From contig NZ_WNWM01000002.1 of assembly GCF_009727155.1 (NCBI RefSeq), positions 2,976,001 to 3,040,000 on the forward strand: DNA of 64,000 bases. Direction: 5' to 3'. Position 1 is the first letter of the stretch. Each line of letters begins with the position of its first letter. The notes beneath the pieces were generated by a model that worked only from the letters and a program-made list of their open reading frames with translations, had not been told where the DNA came from and did no database searches. Source of the DNA: Pseudoduganella dura. GTDB lineage: Bacteria > Pseudomonadota > Gammaproteobacteria > Burkholderiales > Burkholderiaceae_D. Made by a program: the position numbers and the translations under genes. Shown here piece by piece: positions 57,037 through 64,000 of this stretch.

Positions 57037-57093
57037 GTGCCGCATGCCGGCATTGGGGCATGGCCCCGATGATGGCGTGCGGCACCGTTTTTT
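57037..57093 (+). terminator. Hairpin with T-run between parA and parB
   Basis: GTGCCGCATGCC (57037-57048) pairs with GGCGTGCGGCAC (57074-57085) with one mismatch, around an inner GGGGCATGGCCCC palindrome, and six T follow on the plus strand. For the minus-strand par transcript it is a strong secondary structure that lacks a T-run. It may be a terminator for antisense transcription or an RNA processing site. Confidence 0.5.
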
Positions 57094-57175
57094 GTTTGCG
57101 TCACGGGGACAGTTTCGGGAAGTCCGGCTCGGGCATGTATTACTGGTTGATGTTCACCGGCTTGCATTCGCGGGC

Positions 57176-57946
57176 CTACATCGTCTTGATCCGCTCCACC
57201 ATCTCCGCGCCGAAGGCGATGTATGCCTGAGCCCCCTTGGAAGACGGGTCGAACGATACCCCGGGCATGCCGTAGGAAGGCGCTTCGGCCAGGCGCACGT
57301 TGCGCGGAATGATCGTTTTAAAGACCTTGTCGCCGAAATGCTGCTCGAGCTGGGCTGAGACTTGCTGCGACAGCGTCATCCGCGGATCGAACATCACCCG
57401 CAACAGGCCAATGATCTTCAGGTCCTGGTTCAGGTTGGCGTGCACTTTCTTGATCGTGTTCACCAGGTCGGACAGCCCTTCCAGCGCGTAGTACTCGCAC
57501 TGCATCGGAATGATCACGCCGTGCGCCGCGCACAGGCCGTTGAGCGTGAGCATCGACAGCGCGGGCGGGCAATCGATCAGGATGAAGTCGTAGTCCTTGT
57601 CGACCAGCGCCAGCGCATCCTTCAGCCGCTTCTCGCGGTTCTCGAGTTCCACCATCTCCACTTCGGCGCCGGCCAGCTCGCGGTTCGACGGCAGCACGTC
57701 GAAGCGGCCCGAGTCCGAGCGCAGGCGCGCCGTGGCCACATCCGCGCTGCCGAGCATCACTTCATAGGTGGAAGCGGCAAGGCCGGCCTTGTTGATGCCG
57801 GCCCCCATCGTCGCATTGCCCTGTGGGTCCAGGTCGACCAGCAGCACGCGCTGGTCCAGTTTGGCAAGGCCGGCGGAGAGGTTGACCGTGGTGGTGGTCT
57901 TGCCCACCCCACCCTTCTGGTTCGCTACGCAGAATATCTTTGCCAT
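57176..57946 (-). CDS. parA: Chromosome-partitioning ATPase ParA (Soj)
   Basis: Walker-type ATPase of 256 residues. The deviant Walker A KGGVGKTTTTVNL (about 11-23), DLDPQGNATMG and FILIDCPPALSMLTLN motifs are the ParA family marks. It drives segregation of the ParB-parS complex. It lies downstream of rsmG across a spacer that holds an array of 9-bp repeats, and upstream of parB. The short N-terminus marks it as the chromosomal, not plasmid, type. Confidence 0.97.
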   Translation of the reverse strand: MAKIFCVANQKGGVGKTTTTVNLSAGLAKLDQRVLLVDLDPQGNATMGAGINKAGLAASTYEVMLGSADVATARLRSDSGRFDVLPSNRELAGAEVEMVELENREKRLKDALALVDKDYDFILIDCPPALSMLTLNGLCAAHGVIIPMQCEYYALEGLSDLVNTIKKVHANLNQDLKIIGLLRVMFDPRMTLSQQVSAQLEQHFGDKVFKTIIPRNVRLAEAPSYGMPGVSFDPSSKGAQAYIAFGAEMVERIKTM

Positions 57947-57984
57947 CGAATTTTTCTTGTGCCTTCCGGTTTGGTTCGGATTTG

Positions 57985-58083
57985 ATTTATATCATTTATA
58001 CGGTTTATATAATTTATACCGTTTATATGATTTATACTGTTTATTTCTTTTATATCGTATAAACTATTTATACCGTTTATACG
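57985..58083. repeat. Eleven tandem 9-bp AT-rich repeats
   Basis: Head-to-tail units of consensus RTTTATAYN: ATTTATATC, ATTTATACG, GTTTATATA, ATTTATACC, GTTTATATG, ATTTATACT, GTTTATTTC, TTTTATATC, GTATAAACT, ATTTATACC, GTTTATACG. Units with A and G in the first place often alternate, giving an 18-bp higher-order pattern. The last unit supplies the rsmG stop codon. It sits in the short rsmG-parA spacer of an otherwise GC-rich region. Confidence 0.85.
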
Positions 58084-58730
58084 GTTACTGAACGCTCGAC
58101 GAAAACCAGGTGCCGTTCCGCATCCAGGCCGGGCACCCGCAGCGGCTGCAACTGCTGCACCTTCCAGTCCTCCGGCAGGCGCTCGCGTTCCTCCTGAGGT
58201 GCCGTGCCTTTCAACGCGATGAAACGGCCGCCCTCGGCCAGCAGGTGCTGCGACCAGTCGATGAAGTCGGACAGGTCGGCGAAGGCGCGCGACGTGATTA
58301 CATCGAACGGCGCGTTCACGACCAGGTCCTGCACTTTCTTCGTGTAGACGGTCACGTTCTTGAGGCCCAGTTCGACCTTCACCTGGGTCAGGAAAGCGGT
58401 TTTCTTGTGCACCGTGTCGATCATGGACACTTTCATGTCCGGCCGGGCGATGGCCAGCACGAGGCCGGGCAAGCCTCCCCCTGCCCCCACATCGAGAACA
58501 TTTTGCGCGCCGGCGAACGCCGGCACGGCGGCCAGCGAATCGAGCAGGTGCAGCGTCATCATCTGCAGCGGGTCGCGCACGGACGTGAGGTTGTAGACAT
58601 GGTTCCACTTGCCCAGCAGCGCCAGGTAATCCAGCAACTGGTCCTGCTGCCCGGCCGACAGGTCGAGGTGCAACTCCGCCACGCCATTCGCCAACACCTG
58701 GGCCAGCGCGGTACGATCGACGCCGGCCAT
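58077..58730 (-). CDS. rsmG: 16S rRNA (guanine527-N7)-methyltransferase RsmG
   Basis: AdoMet-dependent methyltransferase of 217 residues (formerly GidB). LLDSLAAVPAF, the AdoMet site LDVGAGGGLPGLVLAI, and SMIDTVHKKTAFL are the family marks; VITSRAFADLSDFIDWS follows. It methylates G527 of 16S rRNA. The start and the mnmG stop share one base, so the two are translated together. Its last codons and stop lie inside the 9-bp repeat array. Confidence 0.95.
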   Translation of the reverse strand: MAGVDRTALAQVLANGVAELHLDLSAGQQDQLLDYLALLGKWNHVYNLTSVRDPLQMMTLHLLDSLAAVPAFAGAQNVLDVGAGGGLPGLVLAIARPDMKVSMIDTVHKKTAFLTQVKVELGLKNVTVYTKKVQDLVVNAPFDVITSRAFADLSDFIDWSQHLLAEGGRFIALKGTAPQEERERLPEDWKVQQLQPLRVPGLDAERHLVFVERSVTV

Positions 58731-60658
58731 CAGGCAGCCTCGTCTTTCAGTGTGACGAAGCCGCCGAACCCGGCCTTCTTCAGGTGCACGAGCAGCAGCG
58801 AGATCGCCGCCGGCGTGACGCCGGAAATACGTGATGCCTGGCCCAGCGTCTCAGGGCGGTGCTTGTGCAGTTTCTGGCGCACTTCGACCGACAGCGCGGC
58901 GATGTCCAGGTAGTTGAACCCTTCGGGCAGCTTCAGGTTTTCGTAATGTTCGTGGCGCTCCACTTCCTTCAACTGGCGCTCGATATAGCCGGAATACTTC
59001 AGCTGTATCTCCACCTGTTCCTGGACGGCCGCGTCCGTCACGCCCGGACCGCCGAGATCCTGGCCGTCCACGCCGGTCAGCGTCACCAGCTTGTCGTAGT
59101 CGACGTTCGGGCGGCGTAACAGGTCCGCCAGCGAATACTCGCGCTCGATCGCCTGGCCGATGACCCGTTCCGATTCCGCCGCGGCCAGGATGCGTGGGTT
59201 CACCCATGTCGACTTCAGGCGTTCCAGTTCGGCTGCGACACTGTCGCGCTTGCGTTCGAATGCTTCCCACTGGGCGTCACCAACGACACCCAGCTTGCGG
59301 CCGATTTCCGTCAGGCGCATGTCCGCATTGTCTTCGCGCAGCGACAGCCGGTACTCGGCGCGGCTGGTGAACATCCGGTACGGCTCCTGCACGCCTTGCG
59401 TCACCAGGTCGTCGACCAGCACGCCCAGGTACGCTTCGGAGCGGCCCGGCGTCCATGGCTCCTTGCCCTGGGTTTGCAATGCGGCATTCAGGCCCGCCAG
59501 CAAGCCTTGCGCGGCCGCTTCCTCGTAACCGGTGGTGCCGTTGATCTGGCCGGCGAAGTACAGGCCCGCGACCGCCTTGGTTTCCAGCGATGCCTTCAGG
59601 CCCCGGGGATCGAAGTAGTCGTATTCGATCGCATAACCGGGCCGCAGGATATGGGCATTTTCCAGGCCCTTCATCGAGCGTACCAGTTCGATCTGCACGT
59701 CGAACGGCAGGCTGGTCGAGATGCCGTTCGGGTAAAACTCGTGCGTCGTCAGCCCTTCCGGTTCCAGGAAGATCTGGTGCGATTCCTTGGCGGAGAAGCG
59801 ATGGATCTTGTCTTCGATCGATGGGCAATAGCGTGGACCGACGCCTTCGATGACACCGGTGTACATCGGGCTGCGATCCAGCCCACCGCGAATGATGTCG
59901 TGCGTCTGCTGGTTCGTGTGCGTGACCCAGCACGGCAGCTGCTTCGGATGCATCGCCGTATTGCCCATGAACGAGAACACGGGTACCGGGTCGAGATCGC
60001 CCGGCTGTTCCGTCATCACCGAAAAGTCGATGCTGCGGCCATCGATGCGCGGCGGCGTGCCCGTCTTCAGGCGGCCTTGCGGCAGCTTCAATTCCTTCAG
60101 GCGTGCCGACAATGACAACGCCGGCGGATCACCGGCGCGGCCGGCCGAGTAGCTTTGCAGGCCGACGTGGATCTTACCGTCGAGGAAGGTGCCGGCGGTC
60201 AGCACGACCGCGCGGGCGAGGAACTTCAAGCCGATCTGCGTGACGGCGCCGACGACACGATCGCCCTCCACCATCAAGTCATCGACCGCCTGCTGGAACA
60301 GCCATAGGTTCGGCTGGTTTTCCAGTCGCTCGCGGATCGCTGCCTTGTACAGGATGCGGTCGGCTTGCGCACGGGTAGCGCGCACGGCCGGCCCTTTCGA
60401 GGAATTCAGGATGCGGAACTGGATACCGGCTTCATCGGTAGCGATGGCCATGGCACCGCCGAGCGCATCGACCTCCTTGACGAGGTGGCCTTTGCCGATA
60501 CCGCCAATGGATGGGTTGCAGGACATCTGGCCGAGGGTTTCGATGTTATGGGTCAGCAGCAGAGTCTTCTGGCCCATCCGGGCCGACGCCAAAGCGGCTT
60601 CGGTACCGGCATGGCCGCCGCCGACGACGATGACGTCGAATTCAGTAGGAAATAGCAT
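58730..60658 (-). CDS. mnmG: tRNA uridine-5-carboxymethylaminomethyl modification enzyme MnmG
   Basis: FAD protein of 642 residues (GidA) that, with MnmE, modifies U34 of certain tRNAs. The FAD site [23 protein letters not shown] begins at about residue 8. [24 protein letters not shown] and [13 protein letters not shown] are typical, and the C-terminal helical domain ends [11 protein letters not shown]. The start at 60658 is fixed by family length; the frame is open 57 codons further, but that part reads through parS sites. A TATAAT (60695-60690 on the minus strand) may be its -10 box. mnmE is not in the window. Confidence 0.97.
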   Translation of the reverse strand: MLFPTEFDVIVVGGGHAGTEAALASARMGQKTLLLTHNIETLGQMSCNPSIGGIGKGHLVKEVDALGGAMAIATDEAGIQFRILNSSKGPAVRATRAQADRILYKAAIRERLENQPNLWLFQQAVDDLMVEGDRVVGAVTQIGLKFLARAVVLTAGTFLDGKIHVGLQSYSAGRAGDPPALSLSARLKELKLPQGRLKTGTPPRIDGRSIDFSVMTEQPGDLDPVPVFSFMGNTAMHPKQLPCWVTHTNQQTHDIIRGGLDRSPMYTGVIEGVGPRYCPSIEDKIHRFSAKESHQIFLEPEGLTTHEFYPNGISTSLPFDVQIELVRSMKGLENAHILRPGYAIEYDYFDPRGLKASLETKAVAGLYFAGQINGTTGYEEAAAQGLLAGLNAALQTQGKEPWTPGRSEAYLGVLVDDLVTQGVQEPYRMFTSRAEYRLSLREDNADMRLTEIGRKLGVVGDAQWEAFERKRDSVAAELERLKSTWVNPRILAAAESERVIGQAIEREYSLADLLRRPNVDYDKLVTLTGVDGQDLGGPGVTDAAVQEQVEIQLKYSGYIERQLKEVERHEHYENLKLPEGFNYLDIAALSVEVRQKLHKHRPETLGQASRISGVTPAAISLLLVHLKKAGFGGFVTLKDEAA

Positions 60659-60742
60659 GGTGGAAAGAGAAGCAGAGGGATGAATGGAGATTATAAAGTT
60701 TTTTGAGGACTGCGACTTTTTTAGGCAGAAATATTCCGTTGA

Positions 60743-60758
60743 TGTTTCACGTGGAACG
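60743..60758. other. parS-like site 1
   Basis: TGTTTCACGTGGAACG matches the bacterial parS consensus TGTTTCACGTGAAACA at 14 of 16 positions. It lies in the spacer upstream of mnmG. ParB encoded nearby should bind it, perhaps weakly. Confidence 0.75.
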
Positions 60759-60812
60759 TCGTAAAAATGCGGTTGGTGGAGATGCCTGACGACCGCGGTC
60801 CGACGTCTGACG

Positions 60813-60828
60813 TGTTTCACGTGGAACA
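60813..60828. other. parS site 2
   Basis: TGTTTCACGTGGAACA matches the parS consensus at 15 of 16 positions, with one change that is tolerated in known sites (TGTTNCACGTGNAACA). Confidence 0.9.
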
Positions 60829-60851
60829 AAAAAGCCCGGCAAAACCGGGCT
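60828..60851 (-). terminator. Rho-independent terminator of the TauE/SafE gene
   Basis: On the minus strand AGCCCGG pairs with CCGGGCT around TTTTG and is followed by six T. It lies 27 bases past the TauE/SafE stop and touches parS site 2. Confidence 0.85.
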
Positions 60852-60860
60852 TCCTGTCAC

Positions 60861-60876
60861 TGTTTCACGTGAAACA
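60861..60876. other. parS site 3 (perfect consensus)
   Basis: TGTTTCACGTGAAACA is identical to the palindromic parS consensus. It ends two bases before the stop codon of the TauE/SafE gene. Three sites within 134 bases form a centromere-like cluster beside mnmG. Confidence 0.95.
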
Positions 60877-60877
60877 A

Positions 60878-61642
60878 TCACCAGCGTTGCCAAGCATCCC
60901 AGGATGTCTTGACGATCAGGATCGTTACCACCACCAGGAAGACACGCCGCACGAAACCGCTGCCATGCCGCATCGCCAGCTTCGTACCGATCAACGACCC
61001 CGCCACCTGGCATACGGCCATCATCAGGCCAAGCTGCCACAGCAGGTGGCCGCTGTAGCCGAACCACATCAACGCCGACAAATTGCAGGCGACATTGACC
61101 ACCTTGGCTACGGCTGATGCTCCCAGGAAGTCGAAGCCGAACAGCCGCACGAACAGGAACACCAGGAAGCTTCCGGTTCCCGGCCCAAAGAAGCCGTCAT
61201 AAAACCCGATGCAGGCACCGATCAATACAGCCAGTAGCCGCTCCTTCAACCCGCTGTGCATCGGGGCGTGGATGCTGCCCAGGTCCTTGCGCCGAAAGGT
61301 GTAGACCGCCACGGCGATCAGCACGAACGGCAGCAGCGTGCGCATGAAATCGGCGGGAATTTTTGTGACGGTATACGCGCCGAAGAACGCGAACAGGAAG
61401 GCGGCGAACGCTGCCGGCGCCGCCGTGGTCCAGGCGATCGACACCCGCCGTGCGTAATTGACCGCCGCGGCGGCAGTGCCGAAGATGCCGGCCAGCTTGC
61501 TGGTGCCGAGCAATGTGGCCGGGGCCGTATTGCCGAACATCGAAAACAGGACGGGAATCTGGATCAGCCCTCCCCCGCCAACGACCGCATCGACCAGCCC
61601 GGCCGAAAAGGCGGCCACGCCCAAAATCGCAAAATCCAGCAT
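60878..61642 (-). CDS. TauE/SafE family anion permease (TSUP)
   Basis: Inner-membrane protein of 254 residues with about eight hydrophobic segments. The family repeats are AVVGGGGLIQIPVLFSMFG near the start and GFYDGFFGPGTGSFLVFLFV in the second half. Members move sulfite, sulfoacetate or other sulfonates. ATG 61642 is taken; GTG 61645 is one codon upstream. It ends at a terminator among the parS sites. No sulfur genes are adjacent, so the substrate is open. Confidence 0.9.
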   Translation of the reverse strand: MLDFAILGVAAFSAGLVDAVVGGGGLIQIPVLFSMFGNTAPATLLGTSKLAGIFGTAAAAVNYARRVSIAWTTAAPAAFAAFLFAFFGAYTVTKIPADFMRTLLPFVLIAVAVYTFRRKDLGSIHAPMHSGLKERLLAVLIGACIGFYDGFFGPGTGSFLVFLFVRLFGFDFLGASAVAKVVNVACNLSALMWFGYSGHLLWQLGLMMAVCQVAGSLIGTKLAMRHGSGFVRRVFLVVVTILIVKTSWDAWQRW

Positions 61643-61731
61643 CACGCCCCCGTTGTTGAACCCGCCATTGTACGGAAGAACATACCCGCTGGCTGGTGTA
61701 TGCTGGAATGCCGACGCTCCACGGAGATGAC

Positions 61732-62901
61732 ATGACCGATTTTTCCTTCAGCACCGTGTCCCACATCGTGTCCGCCGCAGGCGCTGCCGGCCGCCTGGGT
61801 GAACACATCCGCACCCATTTTCCCGACGTCCAGCGTGCCCTGGTGGTAACCGATGCCGGGTTCCTCGGCACCGGCCTGGCAGCCGCCCCGATCGCCAGCT
61901 TGGAGGGAGTGGGTTTTCACGTGAAAATCTACAGCGATGTCATCGCCGATCCGCCCGAATACGTGGTTCTTGCGGCCACAAACATCGCACGCCGCCATGA
62001 CACCGACATCGTCATCGGCCTCGGCGGCGGCAGTTCGATGGATGTCGCCAAGCTGATCGCCGTGCTTGCCGGCAGCGGCCAGCCGCTCGCCGAAGCCTAT
62101 GGCATCGGCAATGTCCAAGGTCGTCGCCTGCCCCTGGTGCAGGTTCCCACGACAGCGGGCACCGGTTCGGAGGTAACCAACATCGCGATCGTCACCACTG
62201 GCGCCACCACGAAGATGGGCGTCGTTGCACCGCAACTGTATGCCGATATCGCCATCCTCGATGCCGAACTGACGCTTGGCCTGCCACCGCGTGTAACGGC
62301 GGCAACCGGGATCGATGCGATGGTGCATGCGATCGAAGCCTATACAAGCCGCCACAAGAAGAATCCGCTGTCCGACATGCTGGCGCGTGAAGCGCTGCGC
62401 CTGCTGGCGCACAATCTGCCAAGGGCGTGCGAAGGCGGTACGGACCGCGCCGCCAACCTGGAAGTCCGGCAGGCAATGCTGCTCGGGGCGCTGCTGGCGG
62501 GACAGGCATTTGCCAATGCCCCGGTCGCCGCCGTCCACGCCCTCGCCTACCCGATCGGTGGGATCTTCCACGTGCCGCATGGTTTGTCCAATGCCCTCGT
62601 ACTGCCCCACGTGCTGCGCTTCAATGCGTCCGCCGCGGAGGAACACTATGCCGAACTGGCCTCGATCATCGTCCCGCATGCACAAGGCTCGACGGCAGCA
62701 AGGGCGGAAGCACTCGCGGCAGCGATGGAACGGCTGGCGGAACTGACCGGCATCGAACGCACCTTGCGGGCAGTGGGCATCACGGAAGCCGACCTGGACC
62801 AGCTCGCCGATGCCGCGATGCTGCAGACCCGCCTGCTCGGGAACAATCCACGCGACGTGACGCGAACGGATGCGCGCGCCATCTACGCCGCGGCACTGTA
62901 A
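61732..62901 (+). CDS. Iron-containing alcohol dehydrogenase
   Basis: Group III alcohol dehydrogenase of 389 residues. The NAD site GLGGGSSMDVAKLIAVL, the PTTAGTGSEVTNIAIVT motif, and metal ligands Asp/His in DAELTLGLPP, DAMVHAIEAY and FHVPHGLSNALVLPH are present. GGAG lies five bases before ATG 61732. It is divergent from the TauE/SafE gene and ends before a bidirectional terminator. Which alcohol it uses cannot be told. Confidence 0.9.
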   Translation: MTDFSFSTVSHIVSAAGAAGRLGEHIRTHFPDVQRALVVTDAGFLGTGLAAAPIASLEGVGFHVKIYSDVIADPPEYVVLAATNIARRHDTDIVIGLGGGSSMDVAKLIAVLAGSGQPLAEAYGIGNVQGRRLPLVQVPTTAGTGSEVTNIAIVTTGATTKMGVVAPQLYADIAILDAELTLGLPPRVTAATGIDAMVHAIEAYTSRHKKNPLSDMLAREALRLLAHNLPRACEGGTDRAANLEVRQAMLLGALLAGQAFANAPVAAVHALAYPIGGIFHVPHGLSNALVLPHVLRFNASAAEEHYAELASIIVPHAQGSTAARAEALAAAMERLAELTGIERTLRAVGITEADLDQLADAAMLQTRLLGNNPRDVTRTDARAIYAAAL

Positions 62902-62941
62902 TCCGGTTGGCGCCGCCCGCGCCGTCCACATTCCTCCAGGC

Positions 62942-62974
62942 AAAAAAAGGGCGGGCCACGCGGGCCCGCCCTTT
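62942..62974. terminator. Bidirectional terminator
   Basis: GGGCGGGCC (62949-62957) pairs with GGCCCGCCC (62963-62971) around ACGCG, with seven A before and three T after. It lies between the convergent alcohol dehydrogenase and 3HB-oligomer hydrolase genes. Confidence 0.85.
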
Positions 62975-62994
62975 CCTCGCGACCGATAAAAACG

Positions 62995-64000
62995 TCAGTC
63001 GGGCACGTTCACGGTCGTTCCGCTGACGGTGATCGCGCTGGCACCTGGTGTCGCCGCGATCGGCGGCACGTTGGCGACCGTGATCGGCACGGTATTGCTG
63101 GTCCGGGTTACCGTGTGCACGATCTGCGATGGCGGCAGTGCCGTCGCACTGTTTTTCAGGTTGGCGTACACCGCATCCAGCGCGCGGAACAGGTAGACAT
63201 GCAGCGGCACGATCAACGTCGGCAGCGCATTCGAGAAGCTGTCGAAGTGATTGCCATTGGTTACTTCGATATAGCGCAGCTTGCTGCTGGTGCCCTCCAC
63301 CGAAGCGTTCAGTCCGACATACGCCCGCGACGCATGGTTCACCGGAATCAGCGCATCGGCCCGGCCGGAGACGATCACGGCCGGCTTGCCGCGCAGGTTG
63401 CCGGTGGCCTGCACCTCGGCCATGCCGGCACGCACGCGGGCACTCTGCGCCGCCAGGTCTCCGGTCAGCGCCGCGCCCGTTACGGCGTCGATGCCCGTCG
63501 CCAGCGAACGCAGGCACAGGAAGCCGTCGAGCGCCTGGTCTTCGATCCCGGTCGATGGCGACACACCCAGGTTGTACAGCCTGGCGCCACCTGCCGAGTT
63601 TTCATAGATGGGCGTGCCCAGGATGCCGTTCTGGGTGGCGAAGCTCGACGCCTTGGCCGCGGCCGTGAACGGCACCGGTGCACCGGTGGCGTCGGCCGTA
63701 CCCCAGCTGAACCCGCAAACATTGTCGGTCGCCGAGAACTTGCCGTAAGCGTTCACGTACGTCACGGCGACGAGGATGTTCGTCAGCGCGTGGGCTCCCT
63801 GCAGCGGTTCGGCGTCCGCCGTCCATCCGTACGCCTTCAGGCGGGCTCGCGCGTCTGCCTGGCGCGATGCCAGGTCGTTGCCGCTCAACAGCCCTTTCTG
63901 TACCAGCGATGCGCAGCGCCCGGCCCCGCCGGCGATGCACGGCTGGTACAGCGCCGCGTAGCTCGAGTAGTCCAGCAAGGGCTTGCCCTGCGCCGTGACG
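62995..64000 (-). CDS. 3-hydroxybutyrate oligomer hydrolase, C-terminal part
   Basis: About 335 C-terminal residues are visible; the gene continues beyond the right edge of the window. GLLSGNDLASRQADARARLKAYGW, ALTNILVAVTYVNAYGKFS and VCGFSWGTADATGAPVPF mark the D-(-)-3-hydroxybutyrate oligomer hydrolase family, which splits 3HB dimers and oligomers from PHB. GRADALIPVNH and NGNHFDSF hold the probable Asp and His; the Ser elbow is outside. With the two PHB-depolymerase-like genes at 12.2 and 21.8 kb it points to PHB use. Confidence 0.85.
   Translation of the reverse strand, partial: VTAQGKPLLDYSSYAALYQPCIAGGAGRCASLVQKGLLSGNDLASRQADARARLKAYGWTADAEPLQGAHALTNILVAVTYVNAYGKFSATDNVCGFSWGTADATGAPVPFTAAAKASSFATQNGILGTPIYENSAGGARLYNLGVSPSTGIEDQALDGFLCLRSLATGIDAVTGAALTGDLAAQSARVRAGMAEVQATGNLRGKPAVIVSGRADALIPVNHASRAYVGLNASVEGTSSKLRYIEVTNGNHFDSFSNALPTLIVPLHVYLFRALDAVYANLKNSATALPPSQIVHTVTRTSNTVPITVANVPPIAATPGASAITVSGTTVNVPD

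Noticed and set aside
57985..58083. CRISPR array
   Set aside because: Units are 9 bp, head to tail, with no spacers; no cas gene is present.
57925..58608. Frame that translates the 9-bp repeat array into an Ile-Asn repeat protein
   Set aside because: Every frame is open in a 9-bp AT-rich array; the rest of the frame is antisense-like sequence inside rsmG.
60659..60829. 57-codon upstream extension of the mnmG frame
   Set aside because: It reads through two parS sites, has no family similarity and would make the protein far longer than all MnmG proteins.
61913..61928. CACGTG-centred palindrome inside the alcohol dehydrogenase gene, possible fourth parS
   Set aside because: The flanks do not match the parS consensus at the outer positions (GTTTT and AAAAT in place of TGTTT and AAACA), and it is in coding sequence.

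Overview
The window is a GC-rich (mid-60s percent by eye) bacterial chromosome segment that looks betaproteobacterial, most likely Oxalobacteraceae (Massilia/Duganella-like). This rests on the run mnmG-rsmG-parA-parB next to a full atpIBEFHAGDC operon, the linkage of argB with a HAD nucleotidase and slmA, several poly(3-hydroxybutyrate)-degrading enzymes, and a carbohydrate-type TonB receptor. The genus is inferred from gene content and was not tested by alignment. Three parS-like sites beside mnmG indicate the origin-proximal part of the chromosome.

Layout: 1-6.8 kb holds a branched-chain-amino-acid-type ABC transporter operon enclosed by two acyl-CoA ligase genes (the first cut by the window edge), probably for uptake and CoA activation of a carboxylic acid. 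6.9-13.6 kb holds housekeeping and accessory single genes: a phosphoribosyltransferase, a stand-alone ClpP, an ECF sigma factor, a YcaC-like hydrolase, a nitronate monooxygenase, a metallo-hydrolase, a PHB-depolymerase-like esterase and small cysteine proteins. 13.7-19.0 kb holds argB, tRNA-Thr(GGT), a TraB/GumN protein, a HAD nucleotidase, slmA and a fused pabB-pabC. 19.0-24.6 kb holds a DUF1428 protein, an FtrA-type regulator divergent from a rhodanese, a glutathione peroxidase, a secreted PHB depolymerase, PPK2 and a LysR regulator.

24.7-34.8 kb is a compact minus-strand galactan/galactose locus: secreted GH53 endo-galactanase, SMP-30 lactonase, TonB receptor, exported GH35 beta-galactosidase, KDPGal aldolase, KDGal kinase and galactonate dehydratase. 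It reads as polymer cleavage, outer-membrane import, periplasmic debranching and then the De Ley-Doudoroff route to pyruvate plus glyceraldehyde 3-phosphate. The LysR gene lies at its far end. 35-37 kb has two exported alpha/beta hydrolases. 37-40 kb is a lower-GC accessory patch with a 165-bp palindromic MITE-like element, a broken DUF2750 gene and a hipBA toxin-antitoxin pair.

40.6-47.2 kb is the most unusual part: a polyamine-and-membrane gene set. A membrane-fused spermidine synthase and an FAD oxidoreductase are divergent from a five-gene run of DUF350, SPFH/SHOCT, zinc-ribbon DUF4178, a 54-residue Gly-rich membrane peptide and S-adenosylmethionine decarboxylase. 48.4-55.8 kb is the ATP synthase operon with a clear promoter and terminator. 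56.1-60.9 kb is parB, parA, rsmG and mnmG, with an array of eleven 9-bp AT-rich repeats between rsmG and parA, and the parS sites upstream of mnmG. The window closes with a TauE/SafE permease, an iron alcohol dehydrogenase and the C-terminal part of a 3-hydroxybutyrate oligomer hydrolase.
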